Of a stretch of 64,000 nt of DNA, positions 51,061-64,000 are shown piece by piece. The translations under genes and the position numbers were made by a program. This DNA comes from Caprimulgus europaeus (Eukaryota > Chordata > Aves > Caprimulgiformes > Caprimulgidae). The DNA lies in NCBI GenBank assembly GCA_907165065.1, contig OU015533.1, positions 25,002,578 through 25,066,577 on the forward strand, written 5' to 3'. How positions within the stretch are numbered: position 1 is the stretch's first letter; every line of letters starts with the position of its first letter. Below the pieces are notes generated by a model that did no database searches, was not told the origin of the DNA, and saw nothing but the letters and a program-made list of their open reading frames with translations.

Positions 51061-54000
51061 CGAGTGAAACTTAATCCTGCTGTTGCATAAATACTGTGTG
51101 CAGTTTAACCAAAAAAGAATTTAGCTTATCTACATGTAACAGTCTGCACTGAGATTACAGAGATATTACTAAGTTTCTATTCAGGTTCTTCTCTCATATA
51201 CTTCATAAGGTGTTTTGTGATTTTTTGGAAGAAAAAGTTACTTGAACAGTAACCTCTTTTGTAATGGACTTTGTTTAACAGAGAGAGAGAGTGTTTCTGC
51301 AAGAGCTTTACTGCAGAGCTAGCACATAAACCAATTATATTTCCTGGGTTGCACTGTGTCTAGTATGAATAAGTTTAGCTCCCCTGACAGCCCACCATTT
51401 GTAGCATTAGTCCAAAGCAGATGGAAAGGCTTGCATCCGTTCAACTAGGAAAAAAAAAATAAAGTGAAGCAAGTTTTCTTATGCAAGCTAGATCCAGAAT
51501 TTGGGTGACAGCTTAAAAGACAGCCAGGGACTCAGGACACAAACTGTATTCCCTTACATTATTACTTGTCAAGAAGAACATTTCTAGTTTTCTTAGGCTA
51601 CAGAAACTTTACTTCGAATGGACAAAATCTTCAGTGGAGTAGAAATATCCCACAAAGGACAATACACAGCATAACCGACCCTTCATTTCACCACATTATG
51701 TCTCTTCTCCAACAAGGATGCACCTGTAACTTGACCCTTTCTTCCATATTACATAGAAGCATCACAACATAATCACATTATATTTTTGACATACATCCTT
51801 TTGTTATTTTGTTGAGTTTCTCCATGACATTGGCAACTTAGGCAAATGTCAGACACCACTGGCAATCTTGAGTTTACATATATTAGTGACTAATACCATT
51901 GTTACTGAATGTCATGGTACTTTATGCTGGTGACACTTGACTACTCTTCATACATTTCTCCTGAGAAAGCTGTTCTTATTCTTTCCATTATTTAAAAAAA
52001 AAAAAGAAAAGAAAAGTAATTCTAAAGAATACAGTGTATTCTTAGCATTTAATTTTTAGCCATGTATTTTTCCTTAGAAACACAATGTTTCTGAAAAAGT
52101 GCAGAATCTTATTCTAGTAGAATTGATTATAAAACCAGACACACTTGACAATACTGTGATTTGAATCTGATTACACCAATTAGGTAATCTGAATTTATTA
52201 TAGCCTTTTCAGACCTGATTAAAAACACTTCTAACACTTACAACATGTACTGTAGTTTCTAACTATCACATTGTGAGTACTAACATTCCACTTGAGGAAG
52301 CAGGGGAATAAACCCTACAAACCTTTGCCTTTAAGAAAAGCACTCGTGAACCCTCATGTTGAACATTAAAAAAGCAGTGTATGGTAATAACACCTTTACA
52401 ACAGTTTCCATCCAAAGTGACAGAGAATTTGCTGGAGGGAAACATCTATAAATCTAGACAGTATCATCTTTAGTGGTCCAGGTTAGTAACTACTAAATTC
52501 AGGACAGATGAAAACTACCATAATACCAAGGAAACAATAATTTTTTAAGCTACAAGAATGAACAAAAATGCTAGCTGTTTTTATTTTCAAATGAAAGGAG
52601 CTTTCAAAAGACCATCACAAAATACAGAAAAATTAACTCTTTTCTTCATTAAAATATTTACAGAAAAGTGTGTTGAGCAATTATCTCTTCTTCATTATGA
52701 GCACAGTTTAAAGGAACAACAACAAAGTAGCTGAACAAAATATTTCTCTCATCTACATTGCTGTGCACCTGCAGTAATACCTCTGACCTCTTAATTTGGA
52801 TTTACATGGTTGTAATTTGGAGTTTTGTCATCTTTAAAATTGTAGAAAGGTGTTTGATGCCTCAAGGACATTTAACCAGCTCTGGCTGTATCAATTTCAC
52901 AGAAAGCAGACTGATGTTAGTTATTTCACCCTTTCCAGGAAGATGCCACTCAGAAGCTGAGCATGAATATTTACAGAATTTCTGTGGAACCATGTAATTT
53001 GTAACACAGACTGATTGAATTGGCATTCTCTGCTTTCTCTGTGTCTGTTCTATGTCTACCAGGATGTCTGAATCTCACATTTTACTGTTTAATCCATGCA
53101 CAAGGATGTGCCAATAGAAACAGGAAAAGTGACCATCCCTGCAGAGAACTTCAGATCCTGCCCATAATTTCAATTACAGCAAGAAAGAAATATATATGCT
53201 ATCTTCTGGCAAGATCTAAAGCCACAATTTTAGAGAGTGATCTAAACTTATGCTTCAATTTTTTATCTTTATGTCACTGCAAAAATAGGAAAAGAATACA
53301 TATGGGGAAAAAATATTGTCCACTAAATAGTAAAATGAGCAACTTATGAAGGTAAACAATGATTTAATCCGCAAGACTGAAAACCTACCAGTTCTTGAAT
53401 GCAAATTTGTTTTCATATTAAAAATAATCCACTTTGGTCTTTAATGTTTGCTTTAAATAAATAACTTGAAGCCTTTTTGAATTTAATTGCTTTGTTTGAA
53501 ATTTTCACTAGACATCAGTAAGAATCAGAGTATGGATGAGAACCATGAGCTTCATGAGTCAGGTATCTCCTTTCAGCTTAAGTTAAGCCTTGAAAGGATA
53601 AACTTTGCCAGACCAGTTAAAGGTAAGTGAGGCATATTCCTGAACTAAAAGCTCCTTTTTTCTTTCCCTGGATTTCTCTTCAAAACCAGCACCTTATCAA
53701 AAGTGCTATTTTGGTACTTGTTGATGTCTTCCTTACAGCCTCCATTAACTCTGCAATCAGGGAGGTCAACATCATTAACTGTTTCCTGTTTCAGCTCATT
53801 AAATTTTAAAAATAAAATCAACTAATAATTTGGATATTTCCCCAATACCTTAGAATTTACAAGTACATTATCTAAACCAATTATTTACAGCTTTGACACA
53901 TTTTTTGTGCATGTATGTGGGGGATGCTAATCTATTCAGTTGAAATTGTGGTAATTAGCTCGGTGTTTCCCAAAACTGCCTTTTGAGCATGATTGATCTA

Positions 54001-57000
54001 CAAAACACCAGAAGCAATGTGTTCCATATTACTGCACCTTTGAGTTTTAATACTGGGTGGGCTACAGCAGCCTAACTCAAAAATTTTTCTTTTTTTTTTC
54101 TTTTATATTTTCTGTGCTGCAGACTTCAAGGGACTGACGAAAGTGCGTGGGCTGGTTTGGATGCGAGCCATGCTCTTTCCACACATCATTGTGTCTCCTG
54201 CACTAATGACTCACACCTGCACATGCTGCTATCTGATTTCTAGGCAAAGTTATTTATAAACTAGAACTGCAGGGCCAGATCCTGGTGGTATAACTATACA
54301 GATCATGATTTACCTAAAGCACTTGTCTGTGAAGCATAGACAATTTGGGGACACTGAATTCACTCTCCTCTCAGGTGCCATGAAAACTAGATGTATCTTC
54401 TCCCCTGATAAAACCCACATTGCAATTTTATCTTGCAGACTGCTGTGGATCTCGTGGTAAAGCATTACTTTTCACCTGGCTGCACAATAAACATAATCAG
54501 ACCTCCAACATCCCCTGGACACAGAAAAAGACATCCTATCTTATCCCACAGGAGGTACAGGAATTATTTGCTATACAGACTGTTTATACCTGGAGACTTG
54601 AGTGCTGCAGACAAAAAAGATATTTTATTCAAGCAAAAATACTGTTGCCCCAGGCTCATGATTACAGTCTTGCCTGAAGTGTCTCACTCACTGGTCCAGA
54701 GAACTATTCAAACCTTCACATTACAGACTCTGCTTTCAGACTCTCTTCCCCAGAGCTCAGTCTTTTGCTAGTTAAGATTACAGAAACATCAGCATTTGGT
54801 AACAATTACATATCATTACTTCTGCAGCTACCCATGAAGTGTTTTTACTACAGATTTAGATGATGCCATTTGTCTTCTTTTCTTCTGTTGTAATCTGGTG
54901 AAGGGCACAGAAAAAACAGCTCAGATAAACTGCCCAAATGACCTCTCAGAGAACAGCATTATGAACCACAGAATGAGTTACAGCCTCAGAGATATAAAAC
55001 AGTGATCTGCTGCAGTGTAAGTTTTCAAAGATGTTAATCTTACACCTAGTAAGCACACAACACACTGCCCCTTAATGCTGAAAATCATATGGTGTTTTGA
55101 ATCTTGGATTAAAAGTGTAATCTAAACAAGTCTCTGTTTAAACACAAAAAACCCCAAGCTTTTACATAGAAAGTCAGGTATATAAGCAAGCCTCTAAGTT
55201 ATTCATACAGACGTGCATTTTGCTTCCAGCAACACAAGGTTCTTCCAAACATATATATACTTCATTGTGTGCCTCAGAAGAAAAAGAGTAAGGTATTAAC
55301 ATGGCTGTTGAACTGCAGACTGGAGTGCATTTGATTTCAGCTAGCTGAGTTGTGTTCAGAAGTCAGTATCTTACTGTCTTCTGTGTAAATTTACTGATGT
55401 TAATAACATTGGCAGAAGAAAGCCCTTAGCAGTTCAATCTAGGGCCAAATTATTTTAGACATTTACAGAGCACCCAGCAAAACAAGGCTTCACTTCCAGA
55501 TGCAACATTTTAGTAGCATCATAGTTCATTCAGCCGTAGCTTGATTCTGTAGTACCAAGGAGTAAAATCCTTCAAACTGAGTAAGGATATCTAGTCTTAA
55601 AGCTACAGAAATAATAGGAAAACAGTCTGTCCTGTCATCACACAGGTTATTCCCCCCTCAGATATTTTGTTTAAAAAAATATAGGAAAACAGTGTTCTTT
55701 GAGTAGGCTTGCTCTTTGTCTCCATAATTTTGTACTGTAAAAGCTGTCTAATATTAAACAAGCAATGAATACTAACCAAGGCAAGGCTGAATGATCAGGG
55801 AAGTGCCCTGGAGCATATACCCTCACTTCTTACAGCTGAGTAGAACTACAACAGAGATACAGAGAGAAATTGAAATTCAGTTCTCTGCACATCTGCCCAC
55901 ATTTACTCTCCTCCTGCTTTTATTCCTTTTCCATATAAGTTTAAACATTTTCCCAATGCCCAGTATTTTTATCTTCACTTTATCTGCTTAAGATATCAGT
56001 TTTAAGCTTAGATTATCTTTTGATAGGCAGTCTTGTTGCAGTCCTTCGATCCACTCATTTTTCCATCTTTTCTACCTACGTTTTCTAATACTAGTTTATT
56101 CTCTTCTGAAAATTCTTATTTCCAGCTCCATCTCTGCTTACGGAACAACCAATTTTAATACTCTGAAAAAATCTATCTTACTTTGTTTTAATTTATTTGA
56201 TGTTGTGATTTTTTTTTAATAGTAAGAAATTCACTACCTCCACAAAGAAAGTCCTCTATTCATGGAACTGGAACAGTTGAAGAAAGAGTAGATGAATTCT
56301 GCTTTCTAGCCTGTCAGTGGTCCTGAAATACCATATAGACAGGCAAACAGGATTTATTCTTGGTAGTTTTTTGTGACTAAATTTTTAACAGTACCTAGGT
56401 GACAGTGGATTTTTTGATGTTTCTGAGAAACTGAACTCAAAGCACAAATTGATTTCACTGAAAAAGAAGGGAAAACAAATAACAGTGGCAGATAACAGTG
56501 AAAGCTACTTTAAATAATATATAGATTTAACCCTGCGTTCCTCTTATCAGTAGGGTTTGTATTGCTATGCCTGTGTAGCACTGAGTAATATTTTGTTACT
56601 ACATTTTAATAATACTTCTAACAGGGTATAACTCATCAATAATGCTTTTTTTTCCTTTTACAAAATAATACAGTTGGATTTGTCCAGACTAAAAAAAATA
56701 TTCTGCCCAAAAGAATCCACACACCTCCACAAAAGGAAGGAAAAACTTTCTTAGTGTAAGTCTGTGTCTGTGCTGTGGTACACACAGTGCCTATGATGAA
56801 TAGCTACACAGTATGTCAAAAGAAAAAGGTATATTGGAGTATGCTGATCCAAAAAAACATGAACTGGAACAAAACAACTTACGGAACCTACTCCATAAAA
56901 AGTAAAGTATTCTAAAGAGCTGGCTTTAAGAATACTTCCTGAAAACATTAACCATGTTAATACAGCAAAATCATCACCACAGGGTTTTTTGTTTGTTTGT

Positions 57001-59590
57001 TTTGGTGGGTTTTTCCATTTGGTTTTTTAATTATTAAACTATAATGCATAAGGAAAACACATAGTATGTTTGCAATAGAAAGGAATCTTGAACACTACCA
57101 AGACCCTTCTACTGTATTGTAATCACTAACATACAACTGCATTAATGCAAATGTGACCAACAGAGGTAATTCTCATTCTGTCCCTAGAAAGACTAGATCC
57201 ACCATTTGGCCTAATGCTACCATCCCGCGATTACCTGAGTCAGCCCAATCTGCAACTCTATTCTAGTTTTTAGAGGTAAAGAGTTTGCCACTTCTACAGT
57301 TGCTCAGCTGTGACTACTACTATGTTATTTGTCTTCTTCTCTTGACATGCCTTTTTGTGACCTACTTTCAGCTAAAAAAATTTATAAAGCATATGAATTA
57401 AATTGCCTCAAAGTGTCCAAAAGGTCTACAGAAGCCTACTAAAAGGTCATCAGACATGTATTTATGACATTCCATCAGTCATTTTTAAATACTTCTCACC
57501 ATCTCTTTGGAGAAACTGCCTCCTGCTCACTGCCTGTACAGCACCTACTATATGGGATCTTGGGCTCATAAGTGGGACTTCCGGGTAAAAAGAAAAAATA
57601 ATGTATGGACACATGACATAAAGGCACACTTTCAAAAAAACAAACCTATGAAGTACCTAAAAAAGCTGAGGATTCGTTATCTCCATTAACACTTATATTG
57701 ACATTTTTCTCATTAGATTTACCACTCCTGTTATTCTCATTTGATGTATTACATATGATTTCCTAAAGAGAAATCACAACATATAGTAGAATTTGGTTTA
57801 GGACTGTTCAAGAGCAGCACATATTAATGATGACGCAAAACACACAGAATCTTCACTTATGGGTTTGGCTTGGAAGTTGCACACAGTGAACACCCAAGAG
57901 CTGTGTCATCCAGAAATGAAGCCTTGCCCCCTGCCATGCCAGACCTCAACCTGGGTGCTGCCACAGTTAAACCAATGCCATACTGGATTCCATATTGTTA
58001 GTTGACTGGTGAATTTTAACTAGAGTATATTTTACCTGGAGCACTTCCTTGCATTCAAGAGCCAGCTAAGAATCCCACATAGACATAGTGATTACACCTA
58101 AGCACAGAGTTAACTTCAGGATCATCTTGCTGCAGTCCTCTGCAGGAGAAGAGATGGTGGCTAATAACAATAATTCAGAGAGATAAGAAACAACACAGGA
58201 TAAACTGGGGACTCTACCCAAGAAATAAATGGCATTCTTTCAATTTCTACCTGAAGAACAAGTAGAATGTCAGCAGTATTTGCTAAGTAGTTTAAGCTGT
58301 TTAAGCAAAAAAGACTTAAGGGTCTTAAAAACTCATTAGTTTCCATATTGGAACTACTACCTTTTATATCTGCTTAAAAGAGAAAAATAATATCCCAGAA
58401 CACTTAACCCAGTTAGGTAGACCAATCCAGGTCTCTGTTTTATGGATTGTCTCTTTTTGAATACTTAATCTCCCTCCCTCTCATATACATTCTCCCTAGC
58501 CCCTCAATTTAACCTCAAACAGGTTTCACATCTTTACAATATAAAAAAACAGGTTTGTAGCTCTTGAAAAGGTATTAATGACCTGGTAATCAAAGCTGCC
58601 AGCTACATACAAAAAGCAGGAATGAAGAGGTGACTTCCTGTAGAATTTAATAAGCTTGCATGAAACCTTGTTACCACACAGTCACCACTGCTGCAGGTAA
58701 CACTGGCTGAGGAATGAGAGGTCCAAAACCAGACTATGTTAAGTTTGTTAAAACTCAAGTTCAGAGAAGCAACTACCCTGAAATATTTTTCCACTTAGTA
58801 TCCTGTTTTCTGAAAGTATGACACAAAGAAAAATCAAGATACATTTGTATCCTAACCTAATTTCCAAGAAGACTGAACTGAAGTTATCACCAATGTCATT
58901 TCTTAAAATGAGGGTGCAAAAGCAAACATTACCTTACTATAATTCCAAAGGCTTTTCCTATTATTTAAAAAAAACAATTTTTCAGCACTTAAAAGTTACC
59001 CTATATGCAATTTATAACACAGCTGATTTATTGATTCTTTGTGTTTGGGTTCCCTCCCCCTTCTACCTTTTTCTGCACATTACATTCCTCCTTACATATT
59101 TAAAGGATGTAAAACCAGCCTCCCAGCTATGCCATTATTTAGACTGGCAAGCAGCACACAACCTGCCATGCTGTGGTGTCTGTCTGTACCAGAGATGCTG
59201 TGATGCACGTTCCCCACTACTGCTATCATGACCAAAATGGTTTCTCTTTGTATCTGGTGGATCCTTTTCATTTTTCAGTTTCTGCTTTTGTTTAATAGGT
59301 GAGCAGCCCTTCTGCTGGTCTGTCTTACAAAGTGCTCCACTTTGTCTTGCCACCACTTCCATACTTCCCACATACTCTAAGTTTTCCTCTAACTTTTTTT
59401 TTTTAATTAGATATTGTGCCTACAGTGGTGGTAGGTTTTTTTGAAGTGTTGTGTGTTTCATTTGCATTGCTTCCTTTAGGTTCCTGCATAACAAGGATGA
59501 GTATGGCAGAAAGTGAGGAGAAAATCCATTTGTATTGCACAAAAAAGTTAGAAATAAAACAGTATTACATGAATAAAAATTATTTTAGGT

Positions 59591-59707
59591 TGGGTAGCCT
59601 GATCTAGTGGTTGGCAACCTTGTCCACAGCAGGGAGGCTAGAATTAGATGAACTTTAAGGTCCCTTCCAAGCCAAGCCATTCTACAATTCTATGATGGTT
59701 CTATGAA
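59591..59707 (+). mobile_element. CR1 LINE 3' tail, plus strand
   Basis: TGGGTAGCCTGATCTAGTGG, then GAATTAGATGAACTTTAAGG TCCCTTCCAAGCCAAGCCAT and TCTACAATTCTATGATGG match the CR1 3' terminus, including the ATTCTATG-type end. About 115 bases remain. It runs opposite to PDE11A, unlike the three CR1 tails at 45-51 kb. Confidence 0.9.
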
Positions 59708-61371
59708 TAAAAACTAAAATCAGAGATAGGATAACAAAACAAAGGAAAATTATAAAGAACACTAAAATAAAACAGTAAAAAGGCTTAATAAATAAGAAAG
59801 GCTCAAAAAAAACCCCGGACCTACTGCACTGTACATCATATAGATCCAGTAACCTTAGCTGTGCTGCAAATCTGCAGAAAATTTGTATCTGCAAATAGTT
59901 TAGTGGCAACATAGGATATTCTACATCCTTGTATTCATTCTAGTAATATCAGGAAGTGGAGACATACAATGCTATATGACAAATAATGCCAGACTGTGAT
60001 AACCTCCAGTAGCAGCTTTCACTGGTCTGAAAACTAGTAGTCTTTTGAACATGCAAAAGTTCTTGTGACACCAAGAGATTCTGTGGAATGACTTTTTCTA
60101 CCATCAACATGTTCAGTGTCTGAGTGAGAAGTGATATATGCTAAGCCCTACCAAACAGCAAATTTATTGAGACTCTTGCCCCTTTTACAAATGCATCCAT
60201 CTGCACAAAGTGTAGGGAGAAAAACATTAGAAAAAGGAGAGCACCACAGGGTAAGAAAAAGGGAACACAGAGGGAAGATAGGCTTCACATACAGCACAGG
60301 GGTGCACAGTTGCAAAGGATGATGCAACTGTTGAAGCAGAAGAAAAATGAGACAGCTGTAGAATGACCCATAAAACTTACTTTCCAGAACTCTGATGTGC
60401 AAGAACTTGATAAAGAATATATTTTCAAAAATAGTTTGAGAAAAAAAAAATGTATTTTGAGTAGAATAAAAGAAAAAAAAGGCAAAATTCAAAGGAGTTT
60501 CTACCTGAGGTAAAAAACAACTAGCATGGAAACATTCACTTTAAACATCTAAAATGTCATAAATCTATAAATAACCAAAACATTATCTTGAAAAATGTTT
60601 AACTACTTTCAGCATCTAACAAAAGAAAAGGTTGTTCAGTTTTTAATAATTTATGATGCTGCCAGACTGAAGCAGCAATGTATGCAGACACACTGGATAA
60701 CTTTGTGGATGAACAGAAAGGTAGCTACTGAGTGCAAGGCATTTCTTGAATCAGGTAACCACAAGACTAGTTTTGAGTGAAGATGCCTAAAGTACACTTA
60801 GTCTTGCTTTAGCTGTCCGAGTCCATTTTTTGATCTGATAATCTCCTCATCTTGTAATCTTCAGAAAAACATTGAAAAGTGGAAGGCAAGTAAGGTCTGA
60901 GGCTACACAACAAAATCACAGGAGAAGAACTAGCAAAGTGTCACTCAAAGCAAACATGACCCATGGAAAGCTCTGAATGTGAACATGACTGCAATTCTAG
61001 CAGTTACTAATATTTGAGTACTTCAGTCTACATTAAGTGAAGCCTTAGTTATGCACACGTGATAAGGGCATCAATATAAAAATCAACCTTGTGTGGTAAA
61101 TCAGTTGCAGACAAACTATGGAGCAAAAAAATCTTGCTTTATCTTCCCATTTCAGCACATGGTTTTAGAGAGCTAACTCTGCTTCTTTAGTACCGCAGGC
61201 AGAAAGGGGAGGCCTCTGCAGGTGTTGTCGGAATCAGACATACAAGTAAGCGAAGTTAGGTTTATTTAGATTTTGATGTGATAGAAAGGTGACGAGAAAC
61301 TTAACACAAGGCTGGTGCTGTGACGCCTTGCATCCACTTGATGGCAGTGTGAACAGGCTGGTACTACTCAC

Positions 61372-61404
61372 CTCACGGGACCGTGAGCACTGAACGGTTT
61401 CAGT
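61372..61404. other. Two adjacent short inverted repeats
   Basis: CTCACGG-GA-CCGTGAG (61372-61387) is a perfect 7-base inverted repeat with a 2-base centre. It is followed after one base by ACTGAA-CGGT-TTCAGT (61389-61404), a perfect 6-base inverted repeat. No function is known. Confidence 0.6.
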
Positions 61405-61722
61405 CCCCACCTAGAGAAGTAAAGTGCTGGTTTGACATGGAGAGCTACTAGCACTGTAGCACCCTTAGCCTAAAGTGGAGCTGCACTGATGTGGAGAAAA
61501 GGTCTACCACAAAACGTGGAAGAAGCAGAAAGATGGGTAACTAGATTTATATTTAATTAACTCTTGCAAAACACGCTGCCATCTTTCAGTGCTAAAAAAA
61601 GTACTAAAAATACCAGAAACACTAAGCTAAAGGACAGTCACAACTTATCTTCGGGACACACTGCTGCAGTTACATGTGCTCATTTAATTTCATATTATCA
61701 ACACAACCAAGCAGAAGCTCAA

Positions 61723-61756
61723 GCCACTAGAGGGGGCGAGACCCTCTTCTGGTGGC
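61723..61756. promoter_or_regulatory. Possible CTCF-like site within an imperfect inverted repeat
   Basis: GCCACTAGAGGGGGCG resembles the CTCF core (CCASYAGRKGGC) but has extra G bases at the end. Downstream, CCCTCTTCTGGTGGC is its imperfect reverse complement. It lies in a patch (61.3-62.0 kb) with more CpG and GC than the flanks. The match is imperfect and the call is weak. Confidence 0.25.
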
Positions 61757-62451
61757 ATACGAACACTGGACTGAACGGAGGAGTGCAAGACGCTTTCTCC
61801 ATCCCTTGTTGCTGTGCCCTCAGCCTGGGTCTGCCGCAGCTTTGCACTCCTCCAGCCCTGCTCTTTCCTGCCTCCACTTCTCCCCTCTGCTGCAAAAACC
61901 TGCCTTAAAGAGACAACCTGCAGAAAGAGACAGGTTTCTGCATTCTGTGCTGCTGAGTGCTATTTTGCAATCAGCCCATTCTCAGGCTTTTTTTTGTGAC
62001 AGTAACTGCAAATGAAATTGATCAGCTCTGGTTAATGCAACAGTACCAATCACAATACCACAGATTTGAGTATTAATTCAGTAGTCTCATGGCAGACTAA
62101 CAGGGATATGGTAACGACGCCATTAGGCATGACAAAAGATACTCCCAGAGGCAGCTGCTGTCAGTCAGGCAGAGACCTCCGACTTCCAGGAAAAGCAGAA
62201 CACAGGATTAACTCAAAATTAAATTGACATAAAAGTAAACGCAAAATAAATCCATCAAAAAAAGAAAAAACAAACAGTTCTGCTGCTAAAACTCTGTCAT
62301 TGTAGAAGATACATACAGATACACAATGTTCTGGTTATTATTCCTGATACTTCCATAGCTTTCATAATCGTATTCACATAAAATCCCACTGCCTGATTAA
62401 CTTCATGTCAGAATTACAGCAACCATCCCAGAAAAGGAGGTTCTGTTTAGA

Positions 62452-62587
62452 ACAGTATCTCATGGATATTTTTAAGTTAGATATATTCAGCCAACACCAC
62501 ACTCTACTACAAGCTTAAAACAGTGTCTCATGGATATTTTTAGGTTAGATATTCCCAGCCAACACCACATTCTACTACAAGCATCTA
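62452..62587. repeat. 68-base tandem duplication
   Basis: The unit ACAGTATCTCATGGATATTT...CAACACCACACTCTACTACAAGC starts at 62452 and again at 62520. The two copies differ at only a few bases, mainly near TATATTCAGCC versus TATTCCCAGCC. This is a young local duplication in intron sequence. Confidence 0.9.
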
Positions 62588-64000
62588 ACATCTAAACTAA
62601 TCTTTTTGTATAAGAAAAAATAGATTTTAGTATCTGACTTGACATATCTATTCACATATAATCCACAAAACTGACAGCAGATGCAAAACAGAAGGCCATG
62701 CAAATTAGAATAAATTAAATTAGAATCAATACATATTATTCATCACTAGTTCATTTTTCATTAAAAGAAAGAGTTTAAGTACCTAATGAAACAACGATTG
62801 AAGTATTTTGTTTTAATGTTCAGGACATACTAGTTTAGCATTAGATCAGTGAAAAAGATGATAATTGATTAGTTAGTCAGTGCAAGAATTAATTTTATTG
62901 ATTAAAATATATTAAATCCTCCTTTTACATAGAACACAGAGGCTTATAAAATAAGTTTGTCACCATTCTCTTCCACTATTTTTACTCTGAAAATGGTACC
63001 TAATTCGTAGAAAAATGTGAAAAACTAATAGGTTGAAGGAAAAAAAAAAAAAGGAGAAACACTCATCTTTATTCCTCCAAATGTAAACATCAGTGCAGCA
63101 ACATCAAACCCCATAACTGATAGCTGAGCACATGACTGCTGAAGCTGCTTCCTACAGGCTCTTTATGGTGCCTTACACCTTTCATATCTCCTTAGAATGC
63201 CATCTGCTTGCTGTATATGGCGATTTACCAAAACCCACTCCAGAAAAATAAACTTTCATTTGTGTATGAACTGCTTGGGTTGGCAGCAGCTACTGAGTTT
63301 ATTACTTGGTGGTCAGATTTTGTCAAGTGTTCATGAGATCACACAAAACCAGAGATCATCTCTCCACTTATAAGGAAAACTACAGTCTCTATATTGCCTG
63401 TTTTTCAAAAACTTCAATTAAATGCAGTATTTTGTTGCTCTAATTTGTTAGCGAGAAGCTTCTTGCCAACTTGCTGGTTTAACACCTCTGCATGCAAACT
63501 TCAGCTTTTACAAGTCATGCACATTCCTACCACTCTATCAATTTTTTCCAACTTCAAGTTCAGAACTATTTGATATTCTTAATGAGACTAGAGATTGGAG
63601 TTTGCCCTTGTGACAGCACTATTATTGAGGCCACATTTCAGCTGCCATGCATGTCCAGTAGGGTAGCAACAATCTTTGCCGTCACCGAGAACTGAAACTT
63701 CTAGACGTACAGGATTAAAAGCTCATGACTTTACACCTTGAGCTGAAGGAGAAACCCCAAAACCCTAGGCTAGAGCAGATTATAAATCTTTGTGATTCAA
63801 GCATGAAAGCGAGGAGGTAGCCCCCACTAAGCACACTGAACATGTTTTCCACTGTGCGTGGCAAAAAAGGAAAATTCAGACTGTGTTTATGGTAAGTCTT
63901 GGCAAGCTTCCTTCTTTCAAAGCCTCCTCTCCTTAGTAGTAAGCAGTACCAATCTATGCTGTTCTATGAGACAATTCCACAGGGCTGCTCCAGCTCAGAC

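Larger units (their letters stand above)
41003..64000 (-). other. PDE11A large 5' intron (partial, at least 23 kb)
   Basis: This is intron sequence upstream of the VMQMYLPF exon, ending in GATAATAG at 41003. I searched the minus strand for the missing GAF-A exon (motifs like GYKTKSLLCMPI and GVAQAINK) and for the N-terminal exon, without success. It contains a solo LTR, four CR1 tails, simple T and A tracts (for example 45696-45716), a 14-base repeat near 41582, a GC-richer patch at 61.3-62.0 kb and a 68-base tandem duplication at 62452. Stretches at 41.7-44.3, 46-48.7, 51.1-59.5 and 62.6-64 kb hold nothing I can name. Confidence 0.75.

Noticed and set aside
53020-53349. 109-codon plus-strand open frame
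   Set aside because: No recognisable motif and no context; chance frame.
54420-54771. Two overlapping plus-strand frames (85 and 112 codons) after an acceptor-like TTATCTTGCAG
   Set aside because: No domain and no partner exon or donor that makes sense; on the strand opposite to PDE11A.
58818-59231. 137-codon plus-strand open frame
   Set aside because: Longest frame in the window but low-complexity AT-driven residues at first, no domain, no conserved motif; not supported as a gene.
61564-61999. Overlapping plus-strand frames in a GC-richer patch, considered as an alternative first exon
   Set aside because: Wrong strand for PDE11A, no match to known N-termini, and no donor consistent with the next exon's phase was identified.
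41003-64000. Search for the missing GAF-A exon and the N-terminal exon of PDE11A
   Set aside because: No minus-strand match to motifs such as SLLCMPI, GVAQAINK or NIPDAYQ was found by eye; they are probably beyond 64000.

Overview
The window looks like a bird genome. CR1 LINE tails with the avian octamer-type 3' end, a solo LTR of the TGTCCTGG...GACA type that is common in neoavian birds, and a compact AT-rich intron landscape all point that way. The species cannot be fixed from the sequence.

The only gene I can support is PDE11A, the dual-specificity 3',5'-cyclic nucleotide phosphodiesterase 11A, on the minus strand. Ten consecutive internal coding exons lie between 41002 and 1210. They join in frame at GT-AG junctions into 975 bases (325 codons) with no stop or frameshift. 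From memory of the human protein they cover about residues 357-681 of the 933-residue long isoform: the end of GAF-A, the GAF-A/GAF-B linker, all of GAF-B, the helical linker to the catalytic domain, and the start of the catalytic domain through the first His motif (HNWRH). The first coding exons (N-terminus and most of GAF-A) must lie beyond 64000. The rest of the catalytic domain must lie before base 1.

Layout on the plus axis: 1-1209 is the start of an intron; exons at 1210-1317 and 1423-1569 are separated by a 105-base intron; 1570-22302 is a 20.7 kb intron with ancient repeat scraps; 22303-41002 holds the other eight exons with introns of 0.37-4.8 kb; 41003-64000 is at least 23 kb of the large 5' intron. 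That intron carries a retroelement cluster at 44.4-51.1 kb (one solo LTR and three CR1 tails), a further CR1 tail at 59.6 kb, a GC- and CpG-richer patch at 61.3-62.0 kb, and a 68-base tandem duplication at 62.45-62.59 kb. A second, decayed copy of the LTR family sits at 38.0-38.5 kb, just downstream of an exon.

I found no tRNA, rRNA, CRISPR, operon or other prokaryotic feature, and no second protein gene. Most other open frames are chance frames in AT-rich intron or pieces of CR1. I did not find an undescribed biological system. The most informative observation is that the residue matching the initiator Met of the human short isoform PDE11A1 is Leu here, while the Met matching the PDE11A2 start is kept.
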